A stretch of 64,000 bases of DNA from Rhizobium pisi (GTDB lineage: Bacteria > Pseudomonadota > Alphaproteobacteria > Rhizobiales > Rhizobiaceae), in NCBI RefSeq assembly GCF_003938655.1, contig NZ_RJJT01000009.1, positions 186,001 through 250,000 of the forward strand, given 5' to 3'. Under the pieces are notes generated by a model. The model made no database searches. It was not told the DNA's origin and saw only the letters and a program-made list of their open reading frames with translations. Each line of letters opens with the position of its first letter. Within the stretch, counting starts at the first letter, position 1. A program made the translations under genes and the position numbers. Below, in pieces: positions 56,853 to 64,000 of this stretch.

Positions 56853-57464
56853 TTACCACATCGTCTTCGCCGCGCGTCCGGGCCATTCCCGGTCGTAAGT
56901 TTCCTGGTCGAAATCACTGACGGCCGCCTTCAGCAACTGCCCGGGCGTCGGCAGGCCTGCCGGATCGGCGAAATGCTCGGCATTCCAAAGCTCGGCCCGC
57001 ATCACGGCGCGGGCGCACTGGAAATAGACCTCGTCGATCGAGATGACGATGACGGTGCGGGGGTGCTTGCCGTCCATCTCGAAGCTTGAAAGCAACGCCT
57101 CGTCGTCGGAGACGACGCCGCGGCCGTTGATGCGCATCGTCGTATTCGAGCCCGGGATCAGGAACATCAGGGCAAGCCTCGGATCGCGCACGATGTTGGA
57201 GAGCGAATCGACGCGATTGTTGCCGCGCCAGTCCGGCAGATGCAGCGTTTCGTCGTCGACGACGCGCACCACGCCGCCAAGATCGCCGCGTGGGGAGCAG
57301 TCGAGCCCCTCCGGCCCGACGGTCGCAAGCGCCGCGAAAGGCGAAATCTCGATCATCTCACGATAGAGCGGCGTCAAACGTTTGGTCACCTTGTCGACCG
57401 AAGCCTGCGACAGCCCGGCGCCATAGATCGTATTGAGCTCTTCGATACTGCTGATGATTTTCAT
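56853..57464 (-). CDS. Pyridoxamine 5'-phosphate oxidase-fold (PPOX) flavoprotein
   Basis: 203 residues from ATG 57464; a longer frame reaching 57848 would overlap the next gene and has no match. Split-barrel flavin-binding fold: FAALATVGPEGLDCSPRGD, then DETLHLPDWRGNNRVDSLSNIVRDPRLALMFLIPG, as in PPOX-class proteins of the MSMEG_1061 subfamily. The substrate is unknown. 37 bases downstream of the alpha/beta hydrolase gene and co-directional. Confidence 0.85.
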   Translation of the reverse strand: MKIISSIEELNTIYGAGLSQASVDKVTKRLTPLYREMIEISPFAALATVGPEGLDCSPRGDLGGVVRVVDDETLHLPDWRGNNRVDSLSNIVRDPRLALMFLIPGSNTTMRINGRGVVSDDEALLSSFEMDGKHPRTVIVISIDEVYFQCARAVMRAELWNAEHFADPAGLPTPGQLLKAAVSDFDQETYDREWPGRAAKTMW

Positions 57465-57501
57465 GAGGCGCCCCGCCGCGGCTTGATCTTCGCCACGGAC
57501 G

Positions 57502-58482
57502 CTACAATGCTGCGCGCCTCGCCGGAAGCTCAAAAAATGGAATGATCTCCGCATCTTTTTTGATGCTTTCGGCAGGGATGTCTTCTTTATTGCGATCGCC
57601 TTCGTGAAATGCCTCGATCGCGGCAAGCACCGGCGCGGCACCGATGATGCGCCGGTGTCCGAAGCCGTTCGCCCAGAACAGCCGGACGCGCTCGCCCGCT
57701 GCGCCATAACGCCTGGCATGGGCCGGAGACACTTCCTTGTCGTCCTCGGCATGGATGACGAGCACCGGCCGGCCGATACCGCTCGCCGCGCCACCCACGT
57801 CGAAATCCTCGAGTCTCCGTCCGGCGACCCTGTAGACCTCATTCTCAAGTGCGGCTTGTGCAGCGGCGCGAAGGCCGACCATCCGGCCGAAATCGGTAAA
57901 CAGCCAGGCCATCTCGCTCGGCGCGCCGATCAGCACCAGTCGCTCGCCGGTGGCGGGCGCAACGCCGGGCAGCAGGCCTGCCATCGAGACCATCAGCGCC
58001 GCACCGCCGAAGGAATGGCCGATCGCCGCATCGAACGCGCCGAATCGCTCCCCGGCCGCCGCAATCGTCTCGACCGCAAGCCCCATATGCAGGAAGCGCT
58101 CGCCCGCGCGGCCATGTCCTGGAAAATCGAGCGCAATGACCTCCGCACCCGTTGCCGAAAGCATCGAAACGAGATCGGCCATATATTCGGCGCTGGAACC
58201 CCAGCCATGTGTGACGAGATAGCGCTTACGCCGGCCGATCGCCCCACCGTTCAGCCGGTAGGCATGCGCCTTGGCCCCGCCCGCAAGCCTGAGGACGAAG
58301 CGCTCGGCGCCGGCAAGCCGCGCAGCACCCGCTGCATGCGCCGCCTTCGCTTTCGTGCCTTTCGGCCGCGGCGATGGAGTGCGGCAGAACATCAGGAATG
58401 CCGCCCGGCCCGCCAGCCGCGGCGAAACCGCCTGCAGAGCCGAGAACCCCAGGCGGATGACCTTGAGCGCGAAATTTGCCAT
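57502..58482 (-). CDS. Alpha/beta hydrolase
   Basis: 326 residues from ATG 58482. Alpha/beta hydrolase core: oxyanion HGWGSSAEYMADLV, nucleophile elbow GHSFGGAA (Ser), acid LVIHAEDDKEVSP and His in NGFGHRRI. An N-terminal hydrophobic helix (FALKVIRLGFSALQAVS) may attach it to the membrane. The substrate is unknown. Divergent from a MarR gene across a 46-base gap with a palindromic site, so probably its target. Confidence 0.88.
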   Translation of the reverse strand: MANFALKVIRLGFSALQAVSPRLAGRAAFLMFCRTPSPRPKGTKAKAAHAAGAARLAGAERFVLRLAGGAKAHAYRLNGGAIGRRKRYLVTHGWGSSAEYMADLVSMLSATGAEVIALDFPGHGRAGERFLHMGLAVETIAAAGERFGAFDAAIGHSFGGAALMVSMAGLLPGVAPATGERLVLIGAPSEMAWLFTDFGRMVGLRAAAQAALENEVYRVAGRRLEDFDVGGAASGIGRPVLVIHAEDDKEVSPAHARRYGAAGERVRLFWANGFGHRRIIGAAPVLAAIEAFHEGDRNKEDIPAESIKKDAEIIPFFELPARRAAL

Positions 58483-58499
58483 AGTGGGAATCCAAAATC

Positions 58500-58515
58500 T
58501 GTTCAACACTGAACA
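58500..58515. promoter_or_regulatory. MarR-type operator
   Basis: Perfect inverted repeat TGTTCA-N4-TGAACA (spacer ACAC) in the 46-base gap between the hydrolase and the MarR gene. MarR dimers bind such 14-18 base palindromes; the position lets it block both divergent promoters. A related half-site TGAACA recurs at 58530-58535. Confidence 0.72.
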
Positions 58516-58528
58516 ATAAAGTACAACG

Positions 58529-58996
58529 ATGAACAAAAATCAATCCCTTCCCTGGGATCATCCGCGTTTCCGCAGCTGGATCGCAGTGGCGCGCGCCTGC
58601 CAGCTCATGCAGCAATCCTTGGCCCGCTCGCTTGCCGATCTCGACATCAAACCCCCGCATCTCGATATTCTGGTCAACCTTTACCGCTTCGAAGGCATCT
58701 CGCAGCAGGAGCTGGCGCGCAAGCTGCTGGTCGGCCGCTCCAACATGAGCATGCTCTTGCCGCAGATGGAAAAACGCGGGCTGATCGAGCGGCGCGGCGA
58801 CGAGCGCGACAAGCGTGTGTTGCGCCTCTACCTCACCGGAGAAGGCCGCAGGCTGACCGAATCTGCGATGACGATCCAGACCGATCTCATCGAACGCACA
58901 CTCTCCGACGAGCCGATCGAGCAATGCATGGCGACCGCCTCCTCGATGGAGCGGATCATCACCATGCTACTCAAGGATCTGCGCGACGACGACTGA
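58529..58996 (+). CDS. MarR-family transcriptional regulator
   Basis: A 155-residue MarR protein: winged helix (about 45-115) with GISQQELARKLLVGRSNMSMLLPQMEKRGLIERR and the wing DERDKRVLRLYLTGEG. Likely represses itself and the divergent alpha/beta hydrolase. The ATG lies 13 bases after the palindromic operator. Convergent with the LtrA gene, 3 bases apart. Confidence 0.92.
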   Translation: MNKNQSLPWDHPRFRSWIAVARACQLMQQSLARSLADLDIKPPHLDILVNLYRFEGISQQELARKLLVGRSNMSMLLPQMEKRGLIERRGDERDKRVLRLYLTGEGRRLTESAMTIQTDLIERTLSDEPIEQCMATASSMERIITMLLKDLRDDD

Positions 58997-58999
58997 TGA

Positions 59000-60190
59000 T
59001 CAATGCAGCGTCGGCGCCGCCGATGTGCCGGTCAGAGAGCGATATTCCCAGGCGGCGACGATGATCAGCACCAGCGTCGCGAGAATGCCCATCAGATAGA
59101 TTTCGATGAAGGGCGCGGCAAAGGCGAGCAGGATCAAAAGCACGAGGCCGGCGAGGTGCGACAGCGGCAGCTGCCCGCTGGTCGCGCCCTTGAACCAGAG
59201 ATTGCCGATCAGGAACAGACCGGAACCGCCGAGCACCGCCGCAGCAATGCCGACGTCGCCCGTCTCATGCGGATGTGAGAACATGAATTCCACCGCCACC
59301 GCATGCACGATGATGCCGGCCAGGATCGGAATATGCCCATAGGTGAAGGCCTGCCGCGCCAAAGCTCCCGGCGTCTCCTCATGCTCTATTCGATGAGCGG
59401 CACGCCCGTGACCGAAGCGGAAATAGAGCCACCACATGGCGACCGTGCCGATGAAGGCGGTCACGAAGATAAGGCTGGTCAGACCCGAGATCGGCAACTC
59501 GGAAAAGGTGCGGCCGGAAACGAGGATCGCTTCGCCAAGGCAGATGATGACGAAGAGCGCGCAGCGCTCGGCCATATGAGCGCCCGACACGTCCCAGTCG
59601 CTCGGAGTGGAACGGCCGAGTCCCGGCACGGCAAAGCCAGCGGCCGGTCCTACATACTCGATCGCCAGCGCAATTACCCAGGCGATCAGCCGGGCTTCGT
59701 GTTCAAGCAGCCCGCCGGCGATCCAGAAGATGGCCGCGACAACAAGCCAGGTCGTGATGCGGATAAAATTCAGCGTGTTGGCCCGGTCGACCCGCGTCAT
59801 CGCATAGGTCGTAAATAGCGAGCGCCCGACCTGCATCGCCACATAGGCGCCGGCAAAGAGCAATCCCTTGTCGCCGAAGGCCTCGGGGATGGAAGCAGAC
59901 AGCACCAGCCCGAGCATCATCAGCACCACCAGCATGCCGCGCACCGGCATCTTGTCGGGGTCGAGCCAGTTCGTCACCCAGGCGGTAAAGATCCACACCC
60001 ACCAGACGGCGAAGGTCATCAGTCCCGCTTCGGCCGCACCCAGCGGCGTATAATGGGCGGCGAGCGCATGCGAAAGCTGCGAGATCGAAAAGACGAAGAC
60101 CAGGTCGAAGAACAGCTCGAGGAAGGTCACCTTGCTGCCGGCGGCGCTGCCCTTGCCGCGCAGCCAGTTCTTGTTATTCGCTTTCGCCAT
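59000..60190 (-). CDS. Low-temperature requirement A (LtrA) family membrane protein
   Basis: A 396-residue membrane protein of the LtrA family with about ten hydrophobic helices. The opening VTFLELFFDLVFVFSISQLSHAL and the central ERCALFVIICLGEAILVSG are the LtrA family hallmarks. Its function is unknown beyond the name. GGGGAC lies near the ATG. Confidence 0.9.
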   Translation of the reverse strand: MAKANNKNWLRGKGSAAGSKVTFLELFFDLVFVFSISQLSHALAAHYTPLGAAEAGLMTFAVWWVWIFTAWVTNWLDPDKMPVRGMLVVLMMLGLVLSASIPEAFGDKGLLFAGAYVAMQVGRSLFTTYAMTRVDRANTLNFIRITTWLVVAAIFWIAGGLLEHEARLIAWVIALAIEYVGPAAGFAVPGLGRSTPSDWDVSGAHMAERCALFVIICLGEAILVSGRTFSELPISGLTSLIFVTAFIGTVAMWWLYFRFGHGRAAHRIEHEETPGALARQAFTYGHIPILAGIIVHAVAVEFMFSHPHETGDVGIAAAVLGGSGLFLIGNLWFKGATSGQLPLSHLAGLVLLILLAFAAPFIEIYLMGILATLVLIIVAAWEYRSLTGTSAAPTLH

Positions 60191-60219
60191 ATGTCCCCCG
60201 ATGGCTGTGAACTGGAAAA

Positions 60220-60594
60220 TCAGCGCGGCTTTTCCGCGGTGTCGCGGTTCATGCCCTTTTCGCGCAGCTCGTCCTCATAGGCCGAAAATAGCTCAACGCC
60301 GCGTTCGCCGAGTTCGCGCAGATAGATCCAGGTATAGATGCCGGTATCGTGCATGTCGTCGAAGCCGATCCGGACCGCATAATTGCCGGTCGGTATCATC
60401 GAGATGATCGCGACGTTGCGCTTGCCCGGCACCGTTACCTTCTGCCCCGGCCCGTGGCCCTGCACCTCGGCCGAGGGGGAAAGCACGCGCAAGAGTTCGG
60501 CCGAAAGCTCGAAGCTCTGGCCATCGTTGAAGGTCACCACCAGCCGCTGCCGGTCTTTCGAAACGCGAAGTTCGCTCGGCCAGATATCGCTCAT
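60220..60594 (-). CDS. DUF971 (gamma-butyrobetaine hydroxylase-like N-terminal) protein
   Basis: A ~124-residue protein with the DUF971 signature: WPSELRVSKDRQRLVVTFNDGQSFELSAELLRVLSPSAEVQG, then GNYAVRIGFDDMHDTGIYTWIYLRELG. Free-standing versions of this zinc-binding domain are seen near iron-sulfur and molybdenum cofactor genes; here it is divergent from moaA. No function is established. Confidence 0.87.
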   Translation of the reverse strand: MSDIWPSELRVSKDRQRLVVTFNDGQSFELSAELLRVLSPSAEVQGHGPGQKVTVPGKRNVAIISMIPTGNYAVRIGFDDMHDTGIYTWIYLRELGERGVELFSAYEDELREKGMNRDTAEKPR

Positions 60595-60730
60595 CATTTT
60601 GTCCCCTTCTCATGCGAGGAGTAGGCGCTGATCTTTTTCAGCGCAAGCTGAAATTGGTAGGCGTGCGCGGCCTGTTTCCCTTGACGCGACAATAGCATAT
60701 GCCCACATTGATGAGAGTACGGAGATACAG

Positions 60731-61777
60731 GTGAACACCAGAGTTGGAACGATAGGCAACGCATCGCCGCTAGTGGCGGATGCACATCCGATGACCGACC
60801 CTTTCGGCCGGGCGGTGACCTATCTCCGCGTCTCCGTCACCGACCGCTGCGATTTTCGCTGCACCTATTGCATGGCCGAAAACATGACCTTCCTGCCAAA
60901 GAAGGATCTACTGACGCTGGAAGAGCTCGACCGTCTCTGTTCCGCCTTCATCGCCAAGGGCGTCAACAAGATCAGGCTAACCGGCGGCGAGCCCCTGGTG
61001 CGCAAGAACATCATGTATCTCGTGCGCCGGCTCGGCGAAAAGATCGGCTCCGGCCTCGACGAGCTGACGCTGACGACCAACGGCTCACAGCTTTCCCGCC
61101 ACGCCGAAGAGCTTTATGACTGCGGTGTGCGTCGCATCAACGTCTCGCTCGATACGCTCGATCCCGACAAGTTCCGCAAGATCACCCGCTGGGGCGATTT
61201 CGACAAGGTCATGGAAGGCATCGACGCAGCCCAGAAGGCCGGCATCAGGATCAAGCTCAATGCCGTGGCGCTGAAGGATTTCAACGACGCCGAGACGCCA
61301 GAGATGCTGCGCTTCGCCCATGGCCGCGGCATGGACCTGACCGTCATCGAAACCATGCCGATGGGCGAGATCGACGAAGACCGCACCGACCAGTACCTGC
61401 CACTGTCCCAGCTGCGCGCCGATCTCGAACGTCAGTTCACGCTCACTGATATCGATTACCACACAGGCGGCCCGGCGCGTTACGTTAAGGTCGAAGAAAC
61501 CGGCGGCCGCCTCGGCTTCATCACGCCGATGACCCATAATTTCTGCGAAAGCTGCAACCGCGTCCGCCTCACCTGCACCGGCACACTCTATATGTGCCTC
61601 GGCCAGAACGACGCCGCCGACCTGCGCGCGGCCCTGCGCGCCACCGAAGACGACGCCCTCCTCCACGCCGCGATCGATGAGGCCATCACCCGCAAACCCA
61701 AGGGTCACGACTTCATCATCGACCGCACGCATAACCGACCGGCCGTGGCGAGACATATGAGTGTCACCGGTGGGTGA
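60731..61777 (+). CDS. moaA: GTP 3',8-cyclase (molybdenum cofactor biosynthesis)
   Basis: 348 residues from GTG 60731 (upstream AGG). Radical-SAM enzyme that makes the first Moco intermediate from GTP. N-terminal cluster Cys40, Cys44, Cys47 ([13 protein letters not shown]), RLTGGEPL, and the second 4Fe-4S cluster in [20 protein letters not shown]. The C-terminal ending VTGG is the conserved Gly-Gly tail that helps activity. MoaC and other mo genes are not in this window. Confidence 0.96.
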   Translation: MNTRVGTIGNASPLVADAHPMTDPFGRAVTYLRVSVTDRCDFRCTYCMAENMTFLPKKDLLTLEELDRLCSAFIAKGVNKIRLTGGEPLVRKNIMYLVRRLGEKIGSGLDELTLTTNGSQLSRHAEELYDCGVRRINVSLDTLDPDKFRKITRWGDFDKVMEGIDAAQKAGIRIKLNAVALKDFNDAETPEMLRFAHGRGMDLTVIETMPMGEIDEDRTDQYLPLSQLRADLERQFTLTDIDYHTGGPARYVKVEETGGRLGFITPMTHNFCESCNRVRLTCTGTLYMCLGQNDAADLRAALRATEDDALLHAAIDEAITRKPKGHDFIIDRTHNRPAVARHMSVTGG

Positions 61778-61784
61778 GAAGCGG

Positions 61785-61824
61785 TCCCGCAAAGCGGGAG
61801 CAATCGATCCAGTGAATCGATTGC
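61785..61824. repeat. Double hairpin after moaA
   Basis: TCCCGC/GCGGGA (61785-61799, AAA loop) followed directly by GCAATCGAT/ATCGATTGC (61800-61824, 7-base loop), starting 8 bases after the moaA stop. It may end the moaA transcript and looks like a dispersed rhizobial repeat. Confidence 0.6.
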
Positions 61825-61965
61825 AGCTTCGAACGCCCTGAGCCCTGCGAAGGGCCGGGATACGGTGCGGCGGACTCCCTAAGAATAGCCACAGCCTCAA
61901 CGCCCAAGAGGGCATCATCCTCAGGCATCTGGAAGGAAATGAATCGGGCGGCTGCCACGAATCTC

Positions 61966-62126
61966 TTCGCCCCAGCGGGGAGAAGTGCCGGAGCGATAGC
62001 GAGGCGATGAGGGGGTGAGCGGCAAAGCCGCGAATGCACTGAGCGCAAGCGAAGGGCAATGGATGGCGTGCCGTGGAGCCCCCTCATCCGACCCTTCGGG
62101 CCACCTTCTCCCCGCTGGGGAGAAGG
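61966..62126. repeat. Large imperfect palindromic intergenic repeat
   Basis: Outer arms CCCCAGCGGGGAGAAG (61970-61985) and CTTCTCCCCGCTGGGG (62105-62120) are perfect 16-base inverted repeats; GATGAGGGG and CCCCTCATC form a second nested pair. The right arm alone is a 10-base hairpin CCTTCTCCCC/GGGGAGAAGG. The element fills most of the gap between moaA and the methyltransferase and resembles repeats common in Rhizobiales. Confidence 0.75.
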
Positions 62127-62135
62127 GGAAACCCC

Positions 62136-62930
62136 TCACCCCGGCTTACGCGCACAAATCGCAAACCGATCCTGCACCATCCGCTCCAACCCGCGCAAAA
62201 ACGGCATCTTGCGCGCCTGAGCCCAATGTATATCACCGAGCTTGCGATCAACGACAATATCCGTAAAGCCGGCCTCGCGCAGAAGATCGACCACCGCTTC
62301 CGCCGGCATCTCATTGGCGAAATGCACGCGCGAGCGGATCTTCTGGTGCCGCGCCATCATCTCGGGCGACATGTGGCTCGCCGCCGGCTTGCCGGTTATC
62401 TCAGTCCAGAGCTTCTGCAGCCCCTTGACCCAGGTTTCCTTACCCATGTTGCCGTCGAGGATCAGCACCTTGCCACCCGGCTTCAGCACCGCGAACCATT
62501 CCTTGAAGGCGGAAGCCGGGTCGACCAGTGTCCAGACGAGATGCCGGTTGGTGATGGTGTCGTAGCTGTCCCTCGGCTCCATCGTGTTTTCGGCATCGCC
62601 GGACACGAAGCGGATATCGGTGCCGCGCTTCTTCGCCTTGGCGCGCGCCCGCGCGAGCATCGCGTCCGACCAGTCGAGGCCGGTGACCTTGAAGCCGGCA
62701 TCGTTCATCAGATGCGAGATGACAGCAGTGCCGCAGGCGAGATCCAGGGCAGCGCGCCCCTGCCCCTCGCCGAGATGCTTTCGGATCAGCCGCTGCCAGC
62801 CCTTCCGCTCGGCCTCCGAAAAAATTTCATGGCCGACGCTCTGGTCGAAGGTTGCGGCTCTTTCCGACCAGAAGTCGCGGATTTCGTCGCGGATGGAGTA
62901 GTTCGTGTTCATGGAATTCATCGCAGGCAT
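62136..62930 (-). CDS. Class I SAM-dependent methyltransferase
   Basis: 264 residues with a Rossmann-type methyltransferase fold: motif I ALDLACGTAVISHLM, acidic residue in VTGLDWSDAML, and VLKPGGKVLILDG. It resembles UbiE/Coq5-like and methyltransferase type 11 enzymes. Three candidate Met starts (62930, 62921, 62912). Divergent from an iron-type binding protein, sharing a 106-base promoter region with an IRO box, which suggests an iron-linked role, perhaps in siderophore or haem metabolism. Confidence 0.83.
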   Translation of the reverse strand: MPAMNSMNTNYSIRDEIRDFWSERAATFDQSVGHEIFSEAERKGWQRLIRKHLGEGQGRAALDLACGTAVISHLMNDAGFKVTGLDWSDAMLARARAKAKKRGTDIRFVSGDAENTMEPRDSYDTITNRHLVWTLVDPASAFKEWFAVLKPGGKVLILDGNMGKETWVKGLQKLWTEITGKPAASHMSPEMMARHQKIRSRVHFANEMPAEAVVDLLREAGFTDIVVDRKLGDIHWAQARKMPFLRGLERMVQDRFAICARKPG

Positions 62931-62973
62931 CCCGGCATGGCATCAGTTTGGAAATGCTCTAAAACATATAACT

Positions 62974-62988
62974 TGATTCATAAAGTCA
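62974..62988. promoter_or_regulatory. Iron-responsive operator (IRO box, RirA-type)
   Basis: TGA-N9-TCA (TGATTCATAAAGTCA), the known IRO consensus of the rhizobial iron regulator RirA, in an AT-rich stretch 48 bases before the binding-protein ATG and 43 before the methyltransferase start. It fits iron repression of both divergent genes. Confidence 0.65.
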
Positions 62989-63036
62989 TATTTCTTATGC
63001 CTGCGGAAATTATTCAGACCCCGGGGGAATTTCCAG

Positions 63037-64000
63037 ATGAATTTCGTGAAAATGCTCGCAGTCTCCGCGGCTGCGATTGCCGGCTTCATGCCGCTTTCGG
63101 CTTGGGCGCAGTCCTTCACCATCAAGGACGTCGCGGGCCGTGAAGTAACCTTCGACAAGCCGGTCGAGCGCGTGATCCTTGGGGAAGGCCGCATGCTCTA
63201 CGCCGTCGCTCCGATCGAGAAGGAAGATCCCTTCGCCAAGATCGTCGGCTGGCGCAACGACCTCTGGACCACCGACAAGGATGGCTTCAACGCCTATGTC
63301 GAGAAGTTTCCGAAGGGCAAGGAACTGCCCTTCCTCGGTAACCTCACAGACGGCACAGTGCAGACCGAAACGGTCGTCAAGCTTCATCCCGATGTCATGC
63401 TGCTGCCGATCGGCAACAAGGCCGCCGCCGACGAGGTGAAGCTCGAGGAAATGCTCGGCGGCATCGGCGTCAAGATCGTCTATATCGATTTCCGCGAGCA
63501 CATTCTCGCCAACACCGAGCCGAGCCTGAAGATCCTCGGCCAGATCTTCGGCCATGAGGACCGCGCCGAAGCCGTAGCAAGCTTCTGGAAAGAGCAGATG
63601 GCGCGCGTCACCGACAAGCTGAAGGCCGCCAATCCGCCGAAGCCGAATGTCTTCATGTATCGCGCCGCGGGCCTCGTCGAATGCTGCGGCACCTTCGGTC
63701 CCGACAATTTCGGCCTGATGGTCGATTGGGCCGGCGGCCACAATCTCGGCTCCGATTTCCTGCCGGGTTATACCGGCTCGATCAATGCCGAGCAGGTCGT
63801 CGCCTCCAATCCCGATGTCATCGTCGTCACCGGCTCCAACTGGTGCGAGAGCAAGAACGCCAAGGACTTCGTGAATGTCGGCCCGAATGCCGCCGCCACC
63901 TTCGGCGACAGCCGCAAGGCGCTGAATGCGCTGATGGAAAATCCTGCCTTCACCGGCTCCAGGGCGGTTGCCGGCGGCAATGTCCATGCGATCTGGCACC
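63037..64000 (+). CDS. Iron/siderophore (or haem) ABC transporter substrate-binding protein, 3' end missing
   Basis: Open to the last base of the window, at least 321 codons. GGGGGA stands upstream of ATG 63037. Signal peptide (MLAVSAAAIAGFMPLSAWA, cut before QS). The mature part is a periplasmic binding protein of the FecB/FhuD type: FTIKDVAGREVTFDKPVERVI at the start, LHPDVMLLPI, VYIDFREH, LGQIFGHEDRAE and SNPDVIVVTGSN. These bind ferric siderophores, haem or cobalamin; the IRO box in front favours iron. Permease and ATPase genes would be expected downstream. Confidence 0.85.
   Translation, partial: MNFVKMLAVSAAAIAGFMPLSAWAQSFTIKDVAGREVTFDKPVERVILGEGRMLYAVAPIEKEDPFAKIVGWRNDLWTTDKDGFNAYVEKFPKGKELPFLGNLTDGTVQTETVVKLHPDVMLLPIGNKAAADEVKLEEMLGGIGVKIVYIDFREHILANTEPSLKILGQIFGHEDRAEAVASFWKEQMARVTDKLKAANPPKPNVFMYRAAGLVECCGTFGPDNFGLMVDWAGGHNLGSDFLPGYTGSINAEQVVASNPDVIVVTGSNWCESKNAKDFVNVGPNAAATFGDSRKALNALMENPAFTGSRAVAGGNVHAIWH

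Overview
The window is about 64 kb of high-GC, densely packed chromosomal DNA from a Rhizobium-type alphaproteobacterium (R. leguminosarum / R. etli group most likely). The evidence is a polar-growth coiled-coil protein of the GPR/RgsE kind, a two-domain malic enzyme close to Tme, a BluB whose active-site numbering matches the Sinorhizobium enzyme, DUF2865 and DUF2059 proteins, Rhizobium-style intergenic palindromes and a RirA-type iron operator. I see no tRNA or rRNA gene, insertion sequence, phage, plasmid or CRISPR array. Most of the window is core metabolism and envelope biology.

Layout. 1-7.6 kb: C-terminal part of a giant coiled-coil growth-pole protein, an isochorismatase-like hydrolase, a small P-loop kinase, an orphan class II aminoacyl-tRNA-synthetase-like protein, a D,D-carboxypeptidase and a GAF-GGDEF-PilZ protein. 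7.7-11.8 kb: a four-gene Mce/Mla-type lipid transport operon (STAS-permease, ATPase, MCE protein, lipoprotein). 11.9-20 kb: DgcA epimerase, MFS carrier, LpxH-like phosphoesterase, a lipoprotein, a histidine phosphatase, a berberine-bridge-like oxidase, and a LysR gene divergent from a dinucleotide-binding reductase. 20-27.4 kb: NADP malic enzyme, a frameshifted RNase HI, an ECF42-type sigma module (YciI/DGPF protein, sigma factor, VOC protein), a DUF2865 protein, and bluB behind a cobalamin riboswitch. 28-36.4 kb: a chemoreceptor followed by a solitary periplasmic sensor-domain protein; class I DAHP synthase behind what looks like a complete aromatic-amino-acid attenuator with a leaderless leader peptide; a TolB-like protein, NadE, DUF1003, VOC and GFA proteins. 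36.7-43.9 kb: TadE, TadG-like and vWA-TadG proteins around an ABC exporter and a class II DAHP synthase. 43.9-50.3 kb: glutathione reductase, acylphosphatase, DUF2059, RpiA, Gph and an L,D-transpeptidase. 50.8-58.5 kb: class II and class I fumarases on either side of a composite palindromic repeat and a cadherin-like exported protein, then a diguanylate cyclase, a PPOX-fold protein and an alpha/beta hydrolase. 58.5-64 kb: a MarR regulator, LtrA, DUF971, MoaA, a repeat cluster, and a methyltransferase divergent from an iron/siderophore binding protein that runs off the end, with an IRO box between them.

Connections. Two unrelated DAHP synthases feed aromatic synthesis, only one with a visible attenuator. 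Malic enzyme and two unrelated fumarases all act around malate/fumarate. Dac, the L,D-transpeptidase, the Mce operon, the LpxH-like enzyme and the GPR-like protein all bear on the envelope. The most interesting signals are the DAHP synthase attenuator (30.62-30.82 kb), the ECF42 module with a coupled ATGA junction, the orphan synthetase-like protein, the chemoreceptor/periplasmic-sensor pair, the frameshifted rnhA and tadE genes, and the iron operator at 62.97 kb.
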